From Chloroflexota bacterium (GTDB taxonomy: Bacteria > Chloroflexota > Anaerolineae > Anaerolineales > Anaerolineaceae): a stretch of 6,322 nt of DNA. A model generated the notes under the pieces. The model did not search any database, was not told the origin of the DNA, and worked only from the letters and a program-made list of their open reading frames with translations. Shown here piece by piece: positions 1-5,406 of the stretch. Position 1 is the stretch's first letter. Each line of letters starts with the position of its first letter. The stretch covers positions 1 to 6,322 of the forward strand of contig JAEXTI010000480.1 in NCBI GenBank assembly GCA_023406965.1, given 5' to 3'. The translations under genes and the position numbers were made by a program.

Positions 1-2136
1 ATTGCCTTGCTGGAAATGCTCCCGGAAGAAACCATCTATATCTATGTGGTCGATTTCCATGTGGATACCGACAAGATCAAACAAGCCGGCGACAAATTGT
101 TCGCTCTCGACTTGAACGCGGCGAAAACCCTGATTACCGAAGCCGTTGCGCTGTTGAATGTCGACATTGCATCGATTCGATCGCCAGATGACCGAAATCC
201 TTCTACACTTTCTTTTTCGTCTATCGACAAGAAATTCACAACTTCAATTAAATTCGAAATTGGAAATTTCCAATACTCAATTCCGTTCACCTTTGCCTTC
301 AAAGAAATCCAGGTGACCCTTCCTGAAATGCGCGAATTTGAGAACACGGGCCAGGCGCGGTATAACAATTATTCTCGCAACAACCTCATGATGGCGTTCC
401 GGTTGCTGGTGGTGGACAGGCAAGGCAAAGAGAGCAAACCCTCCCTGCCGTTCCCGGTCTGGCTGCCGCTGCCCATTGTGGGCGAACCGGTCTGGAAAGA
501 CGTGGTGGAGGTTGGGGTGAAGGAGTTGCCCAAAGAAACCCCCACCACCCGCAGCGACTATCTCGGCGCGCCCGCGGTACCCGACCTGGATGCGCAAGGG
601 CAGCCCACCGGCCCAGATTCTCGCGGTGGGCAGATCCGCTGGTACTCGTTGGAGCCGCAGGCGCTTTCTGAACTCGAGTTCTTCACCTCGGGAGAAACAG
701 GATTGACCACAACTCCCTGGCCGGACAAGAATCTCGCCCTAACCCCGCCCCCCACCGTTACCTCCAAGCTTGCCGCGCTCCGCAGGATGGGCAGGTGGTT
801 GACCGGGAAAGATCGCAAAGATCAGCAGGATTTCATCCTCTTTTGGACCGATAACTGCGTGCAATTTAAGAAACCCGCCGGAGAGGAATACGGCGTGGTG
901 ATCATCTGGCGCGACGATTTACCCTCCAGGCCGCTCATCCACTTTGATCTGCAAGAATACGCCAACCGCTTGATCCAAAGTCTTTGGCGGCCCGCGAAAT
1001 TTGAGGTTGAAACCATCGATGTGGGTCAAACCATCGAATTGGGCGTGGAACGCCTGGCTGAGGCAGCCAACAATGCCTTGGTGAAGTTCCTGGGCAATCA
1101 ATTGCTGGTGGAGTTCAAGTTCGAAATCGTCCGGCATGATCCGGAATTTTCTCGCTTCGATCTGGTGGAACAAGGATCTCAAGGTGAAGACCCAAAGCAT
1201 CTAAATTCCTATTATGCGGACCTTGAGCCGGGCGAAAAAGGAGTATCAAAACAGCCGCTGATCCTGCAATACCTTCCGGATTTTAATCAGAAAGCTTTAC
1301 CAACTTCGGGTGAAGTCGCTCTGACCGTGCAGCTAAAAGTAAAACTCCATACGACCGCCGCGATCAACCTCCTGGGCCAGACGTTGTCGTTTGCGGGCCA
1401 AGAATTCGTCCTGGGCGAGGTCGAGATTCACTTGAGGCAATTAAAACTGGATACCCTGGCCTTATTTTTTACCGAGAAGGATTTCAAGGGTCCTACAATG
1501 CTCATGCTCCCTGCGGCCACAACAGAAATCTTTGATTTTCTCAAGGATAACCAGCATATCGATGTATTGAATCCATCTGATTTGAACGCGAAACGAATCA
1601 AGCTTTTTTCTGCCCTCAAATCAATCCTCCAGGTATTTCAGCTTGGACAAGTTTTCCTGACCGAAGAAGCCAAATCAGCCGCCGAGATGATCTTTCAAGT
1701 GATCGGCTTTATCGCCGATAAAGGCACATCTGTCATTGATTCCACGGGCGCAATCGCCGTGTTGGAGGATAGCATCTACGCGAAGAACCTGATGGGAGAC
1801 CTTTTTGGGAAAAAATTCTATGAAAGCTTCGACAACCACATCTCGTCGCTGATTTTGATCGGCTTCCCTTATTCCCGCACCGGAACTTCGCTGAAGTGTT
1901 ATGTCAATAAGAACTTCAATCTGAATAAAGGAGAAGAGAACGGGAGGGTTCTGGAGCTAAAAATCCCGGATGGCTGTTTTATCGCTGCGATCAGGGATAT
2001 GGAAAATCCGGCTTTACCCTACCCGGTGCCGTTTCTTGAGAACACCTATGTCAACCCTCCGCTGAACATGCCCCAAGGATCCAACCGGAACTTCAACGAC
2101 CAGATCAACTCGGTGAGATTTGAAACGCACGATTAA
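1..2136 (+). CDS. Large protein of unknown function, 5' end outside the window
   Basis: The frame is open from the first base to a TAA at 2134-2136. The first possible starts (TTG at 7, ATG at 16) have no visible ribosome binding site and the frame continues upstream, so the 709 residues counted from TTG 7 are probably a C-terminal part. I do not recognise the family. There is no obvious membrane segment. The protein alternates beta-rich stretches (for example residues 80-105 and 435-480) with a proline-rich, probably loop-like stretch (about 145-250) and a helical part (about 530-575). Near the C-terminus, LALFFTEKDFKGPTML (484-499) resembles the first strand of a beta/gamma-crystallin Greek key (aromatic-x-E-x-x-F-x-G). 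FDNHISSLILI (608-618) and FNDQINSVRFE (696-706) resemble the closing FNDxxSSV strand. This is only a motif resemblance. The gene is more AT-rich than the trp genes and faces them; a repeat-rich region with a tRNA lies between. Confidence 0.8.
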   Translation: MALLEMLPEETIYIYVVDFHVDTDKIKQAGDKLFALDLNAAKTLITEAVALLNVDIASIRSPDDRNPSTLSFSSIDKKFTTSIKFEIGNFQYSIPFTFAFKEIQVTLPEMREFENTGQARYNNYSRNNLMMAFRLLVVDRQGKESKPSLPFPVWLPLPIVGEPVWKDVVEVGVKELPKETPTTRSDYLGAPAVPDLDAQGQPTGPDSRGGQIRWYSLEPQALSELEFFTSGETGLTTTPWPDKNLALTPPPTVTSKLAALRRMGRWLTGKDRKDQQDFILFWTDNCVQFKKPAGEEYGVVIIWRDDLPSRPLIHFDLQEYANRLIQSLWRPAKFEVETIDVGQTIELGVERLAEAANNALVKFLGNQLLVEFKFEIVRHDPEFSRFDLVEQGSQGEDPKHLNSYYADLEPGEKGVSKQPLILQYLPDFNQKALPTSGEVALTVQLKVKLHTTAAINLLGQTLSFAGQEFVLGEVEIHLRQLKLDTLALFFTEKDFKGPTMLMLPAATTEIFDFLKDNQHIDVLNPSDLNAKRIKLFSALKSILQVFQLGQVFLTEEAKSAAEMIFQVIGFIADKGTSVIDSTGAIAVLEDSIYAKNLMGDLFGKKFYESFDNHISSLILIGFPYSRTGTSLKCYVNKNFNLNKGEENGRVLELKIPDGCFIAAIRDMENPALPYPVPFLENTYVNPPLNMPQGSNRNFNDQINSVRFETHD

Positions 2137-2148
2137 GGCGGTAGGAGA

Positions 2149-2231
2149 AGCTATCAGCTGTCAGCTATTTAAAGCTAAAAGCTGACGCCGCTTCGGCGCA
2201 CCCGGAGGGGTGCCGCTAATAGCTATCAGCT
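2149..2231. repeat. 11-base direct repeat AGCTATCAGCT flanking the hairpin region
   Basis: AGCTATCAGCT occurs at 2149-2159 and again at 2221-2231. Related words (GTCAGCTATT, AGCTAAAAGCTGAC) lie between. The clustering of AGCT-based words suggests an interspersed repeat unit rather than unique sequence. It overlaps the composite terminator. Confidence 0.6.
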
Positions 2232-2236
2232 TTTTT
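2157..2236 (+). terminator. Composite hairpin plus T6, likely terminator of the unknown gene
   Basis: GCTGTCAGCTATT (2157-2169) pairs with AATAGCTATCAGC (2218-2230) at 11 of 13 positions, and TTTTTT follows at 2231-2236. Inside the long loop are three smaller perfect hairpins: GTCAGCT/AGCTGAC (2160-2166 with 2180-2186, competing with the outer stem), CGCCG-CTT-CGGCG (2186-2198) and GCACCC-GGAG-GGGTGC (2198-2213). It begins 20 bases after the stop codon of the upstream gene. The T tract is only on the plus-strand side, so it should act on that gene. The branched shape is larger than a normal terminator, so it may be a repeat element that has taken on this role. Confidence 0.6.
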
Positions 2237-2288
2237 GTGCCCCTGAGAGAACTCGAACATCGTCCCCCCTGTGGGGATCTCTAGCCTT
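2236..2288 (-). repeat. Partial copy of the tRNA-Arg 3' end (attachment-site-like duplication)
   Basis: Positions 2236-2257 are identical over 22 bases to 2324-2345, which run from T54 of the T-loop of the intact tRNA-Arg through its acceptor 3' strand, discriminator base and two bases beyond. The copies are in direct orientation, 88 bases apart. After the identity, the left copy has 20 extra bases (about 2258-2277, containing CCCC-CTGT-GGGG) and then matches the tRNA again for TCTCTAGCCTT (2278-2288 versus 2346-2356). It lacks the acceptor 5' strand, D arm and anticodon arm, and the extra bases destroy the T stem, so it cannot be a tRNA. A duplicated T-loop-to-3'-end segment downstream of a tRNA is the classic footprint of a tyrosine-recombinase integration site. 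A local duplication or assembly error is also possible. Confidence 0.7.
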
Positions 2289-2321
2289 AAAAACCGAAAC
2301 GACCTTTGTTCAAGGTCGTTT
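2289..2321 (-). terminator. Intrinsic terminator of the tRNA-Arg gene
   Basis: AAACGACCTT (2297-2306) and AAGGTCGTTT (2312-2321) form a perfect 10-base-pair stem with a 5-base loop. On the minus strand the stem is followed by CGG and TTTTT (2293-2289). The stem starts four bases beyond the tRNA discriminator base. There is no T tract on the plus-strand side, so it serves the minus-strand tRNA transcript. Confidence 0.8.
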
Positions 2322-2325
2322 CCTG

Positions 2326-2399
2326 TGCCCCTGAGAGAACTCGAATCTCTAGCCTTTTGCTCCGCAAGCAAACGCTCTATCCAATTGAGCTACAAGGGC
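2326..2399 (-). tRNA. tRNA-Arg, anticodon GCG (codons CGC/CGU)
   Basis: The 74-base minus-strand sequence folds into a full cloverleaf. The acceptor is GCCCTTG/CAGGGGC with one G-U pair, the D stem is GCTC/GAGC, and the anticodon stem is TTTGC/GCAAA with loop TTGCGGA, giving G34 C35 G36 (2365-2363). The variable loop is five bases and the T stem is AGAGA/TCTCT with loop TTCGAGT. A20, C35 and A73 match the arginine identity bases known from E. coli, and G36-G37 fits TrmD methylation. CCA is not encoded (the next bases are CAG). The closing T-stem pair is A53-U61 instead of the nearly invariant G53-C61. The gene has its own promoter and terminator and is co-directional with the trp operon. Its 3' end is partly duplicated 66 bases downstream. 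Confidence 0.95.
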
Positions 2400-2411
2400 A
2401 GGCAGTCACCA

Positions 2412-2440
2412 AATATACCGCTTAACCCGTCTCTCGTCAA
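2412..2440 (-). promoter_or_regulatory. Sigma70-type promoter for tRNA-Arg
   Basis: On the minus strand, TTGACG (2440-2435) and TATATT (2417-2412) are separated by 17 bases. Transcription would start near 2405, about six bases before the tRNA 5' end at 2399, which is a normal leader length. A short T5 run lies about ten bases upstream of the -35 box and could contribute as an UP-like element. Confidence 0.8.
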
Positions 2441-2450
2441 GACCGATTCG

Positions 2451-2490
2451 AAAAACGATCCGCGATTCACTCTGGCGAGGCCAAAGTGAA
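2451..2490 (-). terminator. Hairpin after trpA, possible trp operon terminator
   Basis: TTCACTCTGGC (2466-2476) and GCCAAAGTGAA (2480-2490) form an 11-pair stem (one wobble pair in the minus-strand RNA) around a 3-base loop, 37 bases beyond the trpA stop. On the minus strand a T5 run (2455-2451) follows only after ten intervening bases, so this is not a textbook intrinsic terminator. It separates the trp transcript from the tRNA promoter. It could also simply be another palindromic repeat. Confidence 0.45.
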
Positions 2491-2527
2491 CGCAAATAAT
2501 CGCGAATAAGCGCCGGAAAATTTTAAA

Positions 2528-3385
2528 TCAGGAATCCTTTCTTAATAATTCGTGCCCATTCGTGAAATTCGTGGATAACTTCCCCTCTTCCATCCCCTTG
2601 CGCAACGCGGCCACAAACTCCCCCGCCGCCGCCATCGGGTCTTCCGCTTTGCCGATGGCGTTCACCAGCGCCGAGCCGACAATGACCCCGTCGGCCAATT
2701 GCCCCACCTGGCGGGCATGCTCCGGCGTCGAAATGCCAAAGCCCACCGCCAGCGGCATGCCCGGCGCCGCCGTGCGCACCCGCTCGACAAATTCAGGCAG
2801 CTCGGGCGGAAGGCTGCTGCGCGCCCCCGTCACTCCGGTCAGCGAGACCAGGTACAGGAATCCGCTGGCTTGCGCCGCCACCGTGGCAATGCGTTCGGCG
2901 GGCGAAGCGGGCGAGAGCAGGTAGATCAAGGCCAGCCCGTGCTCCCGGCAGGCCGCCGCCAGTTCTCCGGCCTCCTCGGGTGGCAGGTCGGGGATGATCA
3001 TTCCGTCTGCCCCGGCGGCCTGGGCATCCCGGCAGAAGCGCTCCACGCCGTAAGCCAGCAGCGGGTTGATGTACCCCATCAGCATCAAGGGTTGGGTCAC
3101 CCCGCGAGCGCGCAACTGCCGGGTGATCTCCAAACAACCCGCCACCGTCATGCCCTGCTCCAAGGCCACCTGCGTGGAGCGTTGAATGGTGGGACCGTCG
3201 GCTAGCGGATCGGAGAAGGGCACGCCCAGCTCGATCAGGTCGGCCCCCGCGCGGGCTACTGCCTCCAACACGTCCAGCGTGGCGGCCCGGCTGGGGTAAC
3301 CCAGGGTGCAGTATGGCATGAGTGCGGCACGCTGTTCAGCGCGCGCGGCTGCAAATGCCGCTTGGATGTGTTCGATGCCGTTCAT
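2528..3385 (-). CDS. trpA: Tryptophan synthase alpha subunit
   Basis: TrpA (285 aa) cleaves indole-3-glycerol phosphate to indole and glyceraldehyde 3-phosphate in the cytoplasmic alpha2-beta2 complex and passes indole to TrpB. The TIM-barrel signatures are in order: [15 protein letters not shown] (51-65) with the catalytic pair E52 and D63 (E. coli E49 and D60), PDLPPEE (132-138), the mobile loop [10 protein letters not shown] (181-190), and the phosphate-binding GFGIS (215-219) and VGSAL (236-240). The start is firm: AAGGAG (3396-3391) lies five bases upstream, and the ATG overlaps the trpB stop as ATGA (3385-3382). The family is usually about 265-270 residues. Here roughly the last 18 residues, from about G268, follow the last barrel helix and are partly encoded by a CACGAAT repeat, so they are probably an acquired tail. 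The active-site residues are intact. Confidence 0.98.
   Translation of the reverse strand: MNGIEHIQAAFAAARAEQRAALMPYCTLGYPSRAATLDVLEAVARAGADLIELGVPFSDPLADGPTIQRSTQVALEQGMTVAGCLEITRQLRARGVTQPLMLMGYINPLLAYGVERFCRDAQAAGADGMIIPDLPPEEAGELAAACREHGLALIYLLSPASPAERIATVAAQASGFLYLVSLTGVTGARSSLPPELPEFVERVRTAAPGMPLAVGFGISTPEHARQVGQLADGVIVGSALVNAIGKAEDPMAAAGEFVAALRKGMEEGKLSTNFTNGHELLRKDS
2548..2573. repeat. Triple ATTCGTG repeat within the trpA 3' end
   Basis: ATTCGTG occurs three times, at 2548-2554, 2558-2564 and 2567-2573 (starts 10 and 9 bases apart). It reads CACGAAT on the trpA coding strand. The adjoining AT-rich stretch (about 2491-2527) has related but looser words (AATCGCGAATAA). The pattern looks like an interspersed intergenic repeat that has been incorporated into the last codons of trpA. 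Confidence 0.6.
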
Positions 3386-4590
3386 GCTTGCTCCTTGAGG
3401 GCTTTCAGAACGCTGTCCAGGTCCTTGTCGCCCCGCCCAGACAGGTTGACCAGCAAAATCTTATCGCGCCCCAGCAGCGGGGCCAGCCGTGCAGCCTCAG
3501 CCACCGCGTGCGAAGACTCGAGCGCCGGGAGGATGCCTTCGAGCCGGGCCAACTGCTGGAAAGCCGCCAGCGCCTGGCGGTCGTCGGCGGTGGTATAGAC
3601 CGCCCGCTCGGTGTCGTGCAGCAGGGCGTGTTCCGGCCCCACCGCCGCGTAATCCAGCCCGGCGGAGATGGAATGGGTGTCGGCCACCTGCCCGTCCTCG
3701 GTTTGCAGCACGTAGGTGTATGCGCCGTGCAGGACGCCAGGACGGCCCAGCTTGGGGTCGCTAAAGCGGGCCGCGTGCCGCCCGGTGTGCAGCCCGTCGC
3801 CGCCCGCCTCCACGCCCACCAGGGCCACGGCTTCATCGTCGCGGAAGGCGTCGAACAGACCGATGGCGTTGGACCCGCCCCCCACGCAGGCAATGCACTC
3901 GTCCGGCAACCGCCCGGCCTGCGCCAGGATTTGCTCCCGCGCTTCGCGCCCGATGACAGCTTGAAAGTCGCGCACCATGGTCGGGTAGGGATGCGGCCCT
4001 AGGGCCGACCCCAGCAGGTAGTAGGTGTCGCGCACATTGGTTACCCAGTCGCGGATGGCCTCGTTGACCGCGTCCTTGAGGGTGCGGCTGCCCGATTCCA
4101 CCGGGCGCACCTCGGCCCCCAGCAGATTCATGCGTTGCACGTTGGGCTGCTGCCGGGCAATGTCCACCGAGCCCATGTAGACGATGCACTCCATGCCCAG
4201 CAGCGCCGCCACCGTGGCGCTGGCCACGCCGTGCTGCCCGGCCCCGGTCTCGGCAATGATGCGCCGCTTGCCCATGCGCTGCGCCAGCAAGGCCTGCCCC
4301 AAAGCGTTGTTGATCTTGTGCGCCCCGGTGTGGGCCAAATCCTCGCGCTTGAGGTAGATCTGCGCCCCGCCCAGTTCGGCGGTCAGCCGCGCCGCAAAAG
4401 TCAGCGGCGTAGGCCGTCCCACGTAGGTGGCCAGGAGGTGATCCAACTCGCGCTGGAAAGCCGGGTCGGCCCGCGCCTCCAGATAAGCGCGCTCCAACTC
4501 CGTCACCGCCGGGATCAACACCTCCGGCACGAACTGCCCGCCATACGGGCCAAACTTATGTGGAAGAGATGATGTAGTCGTAGTAGTCAT
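3382..4590 (-). CDS. trpB: Tryptophan synthase beta subunit
   Basis: TrpB (402 aa) is the PLP enzyme that joins indole and L-serine to make L-tryptophan. [13 protein letters not shown] (87-99) carries the PLP-binding lysine K92 (K87 in the enteric enzymes). ETGAGQHG (114-121) carries the catalytic glutamate E114 (E109). GGGSNA (237-242) is the PLP phosphate loop, [12 protein letters not shown] (351-362) is the conserved C-terminal motif, and SGRGDKD (384-390) contacts the PLP ring. Length and motifs indicate the normal TrpB1 type that works with TrpA. The start is supported by AGAGGAA (4603-4597), six bases before the ATG. It overlaps trpA by four bases, so the two subunits are translationally coupled. 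Upstream, a 150-base gap containing a palindromic repeat separates it from trpF, the only break in an otherwise overlapping operon. A minor oddity is YAAVGPEH where YPGVGPEH is usual. Confidence 0.98.
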   Translation of the reverse strand: MTTTTTSSLPHKFGPYGGQFVPEVLIPAVTELERAYLEARADPAFQRELDHLLATYVGRPTPLTFAARLTAELGGAQIYLKREDLAHTGAHKINNALGQALLAQRMGKRRIIAETGAGQHGVASATVAALLGMECIVYMGSVDIARQQPNVQRMNLLGAEVRPVESGSRTLKDAVNEAIRDWVTNVRDTYYLLGSALGPHPYPTMVRDFQAVIGREAREQILAQAGRLPDECIACVGGGSNAIGLFDAFRDDEAVALVGVEAGGDGLHTGRHAARFSDPKLGRPGVLHGAYTYVLQTEDGQVADTHSISAGLDYAAVGPEHALLHDTERAVYTTADDRQALAAFQQLARLEGILPALESSHAVAEAARLAPLLGRDKILLVNLSGRGDKDLDSVLKALKEQA

Positions 4591-4619
4591 AAATGATTCC
4601 TCTGTTCTGCTCCTTCTGT

Positions 4620-4771
4620 CCCTCTCCCTCGCCGCTTCGGCGCCCTGACGAGGGCCAGGGGGAGGTCGCTACTTCAGCGCTCTGTCGAGAGTAGGTGAGG
4701 GTAGATACTGGATGAGTCTAGCGCAATCGGGTGTCCACCCTCACCCCACCCTCTCCCTAAGAGGGAGAGGG
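4620..4771. mobile_element. Palindrome-bounded repeat (MITE-like) between trpF and trpB
   Basis: A 152-base segment begins with CCCTCTCCCT (4620-4629) and ends with its exact reverse complement AGGGAGAGGG (4762-4771). CCCTCTCCCT is also repeated at 4749-4758, so the right end forms a perfect 10-pair hairpin with loop AAG. The left end forms its own hairpin (4621-4629 with 4657-4665, one wobble pair) capped by CGCCG-CTT-CGGCG (4630-4642). A third inverted pair, GGTGAGGGT/ACCCTCACC, lies at 4694-4702 and 4737-4745. It has no coding capacity, no clear T tract for termination and no obvious target-site duplication. It overlaps the last codons of trpF and fills the trpF-trpB gap. This structure fits a small non-autonomous element or REP-type repeat, but a single copy cannot prove mobility. 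Confidence 0.5.
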
Positions 4772-5406
4772 CTAAGAGCGGAACGCGCCGCCTGCACAAA
4801 CGCCCGCACCAACGTCGCGTCCTTGCGTCCCGGCGCCGACTCCACCCCCGAGGCCACGTCCACGCCCCACGGTTGAGCCTGCGCCACCGCCTGCGCCACG
4901 TTCCCCGGCTTCAACCCGCCCGCCAGCAGGATCGGCACGCGCCGCGCCAGGCCCGCCGCCAGGCTCCAATCCGCGGTGTGTCCCGTCCCGCCAAATTCAC
5001 CCGGTCGGTAAGCGTCGATCAGCCAGGCCGGGGCCTCGCCGCGGGCCGGGTAGGTGGCCAAATCAGCCTCCAGTGCGGCAGCGTCCGCCGGGCGCAGCGC
5101 TTTCAAGCCCCGTTCACCGAGCATCGCCAGGTGCTCGGGCGGCTCGTGCCCGCACAATTGCGCCAGATGCAACCTGCATCCGTCGAGAATGGCAATGACC
5201 TCTTGAATGGGCGCGTCCACGAACACCCCCACCAGCTTGACCCTGGGATGGCTCCGCCGCAGCGCCGCGGTGATCTCCACGCAGGCCGTCGGGGTGAGAT
5301 AACGCGGGCTGCGCGGGTAAAAGTTGAACCCCAGCCAATCCGCCCCGGCCTCGATGCAGGCCAGCGCGTCTTCCAGGGTGGTGATCCCGCAAATCTTGAC
5401 GATCAT
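4741..5406 (-). CDS. trpF: Phosphoribosylanthranilate isomerase
   Basis: TrpF (221 aa) performs the Amadori rearrangement of phosphoribosylanthranilate to CdRP, between TrpD and TrpC. The start is MIVKICGIT with the catalytic cysteine C6; the frame stays open further upstream, but that part lies inside trpC and is not TrpF-like. The general acid D131 is in LIDAYRPGEFGGTG (129-142). The phosphate-binding loops are LAGGLKPGNV (161-170) and GVDVASGVES (181-190), followed by PGRKD. The ATG overlaps the trpC stop as ATGA (5406-5403), with GGAG nine bases upstream. The usual VQLHG motif reads AQLCG (82-86), a His-to-Cys change. The last nine residues (213-221, PLPLRERVG) are encoded entirely inside the palindromic repeat that follows, and the stop codon lies in the same element, so the natural C-terminus has been replaced or extended. 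Confidence 0.96.
   Translation of the reverse strand: MIVKICGITTLEDALACIEAGADWLGFNFYPRSPRYLTPTACVEITAALRRSHPRVKLVGVFVDAPIQEVIAILDGCRLHLAQLCGHEPPEHLAMLGERGLKALRPADAAALEADLATYPARGEAPAWLIDAYRPGEFGGTGHTADWSLAAGLARRVPILLAGGLKPGNVAQAVAQAQPWGVDVASGVESAPGRKDATLVRAFVQAARSALSPLPLRERVG

Noticed and set aside
2236..2288. Second functional tRNA gene
   Set aside because: Only the 3' segment is present; the acceptor 5' strand, D arm and anticodon arm are missing and the T stem cannot pair.
2271..2489. 72-residue plus-strand frame spanning the tRNA region
   Set aside because: It runs antisense through the tRNA, its terminator and its promoter, has no ribosome binding site or recognisable protein, and is explained by those RNA features.
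2548..2573. CRISPR array
   Set aside because: The three 7-base words are spaced by two to three bases, far too short for repeats and spacers.
3322..4002. Long plus-strand frame (226 residues) opposite trpA/trpB
   Set aside because: It is antisense to two certain enzymes, with low-complexity R/G/P/H-rich composition typical of a GC-rich shadow frame.
4666..4740. A separate promoter for trpBA in the trpF-trpB gap
   Set aside because: The best candidate (TTGCGC with TACCCT 17 bases later) matches the -10 consensus at only three of six positions.
4749..4771. Rho-independent terminator after trpF
   Set aside because: The hairpin is perfect but no T tract follows it on either strand, and trpB continues the operon just downstream.
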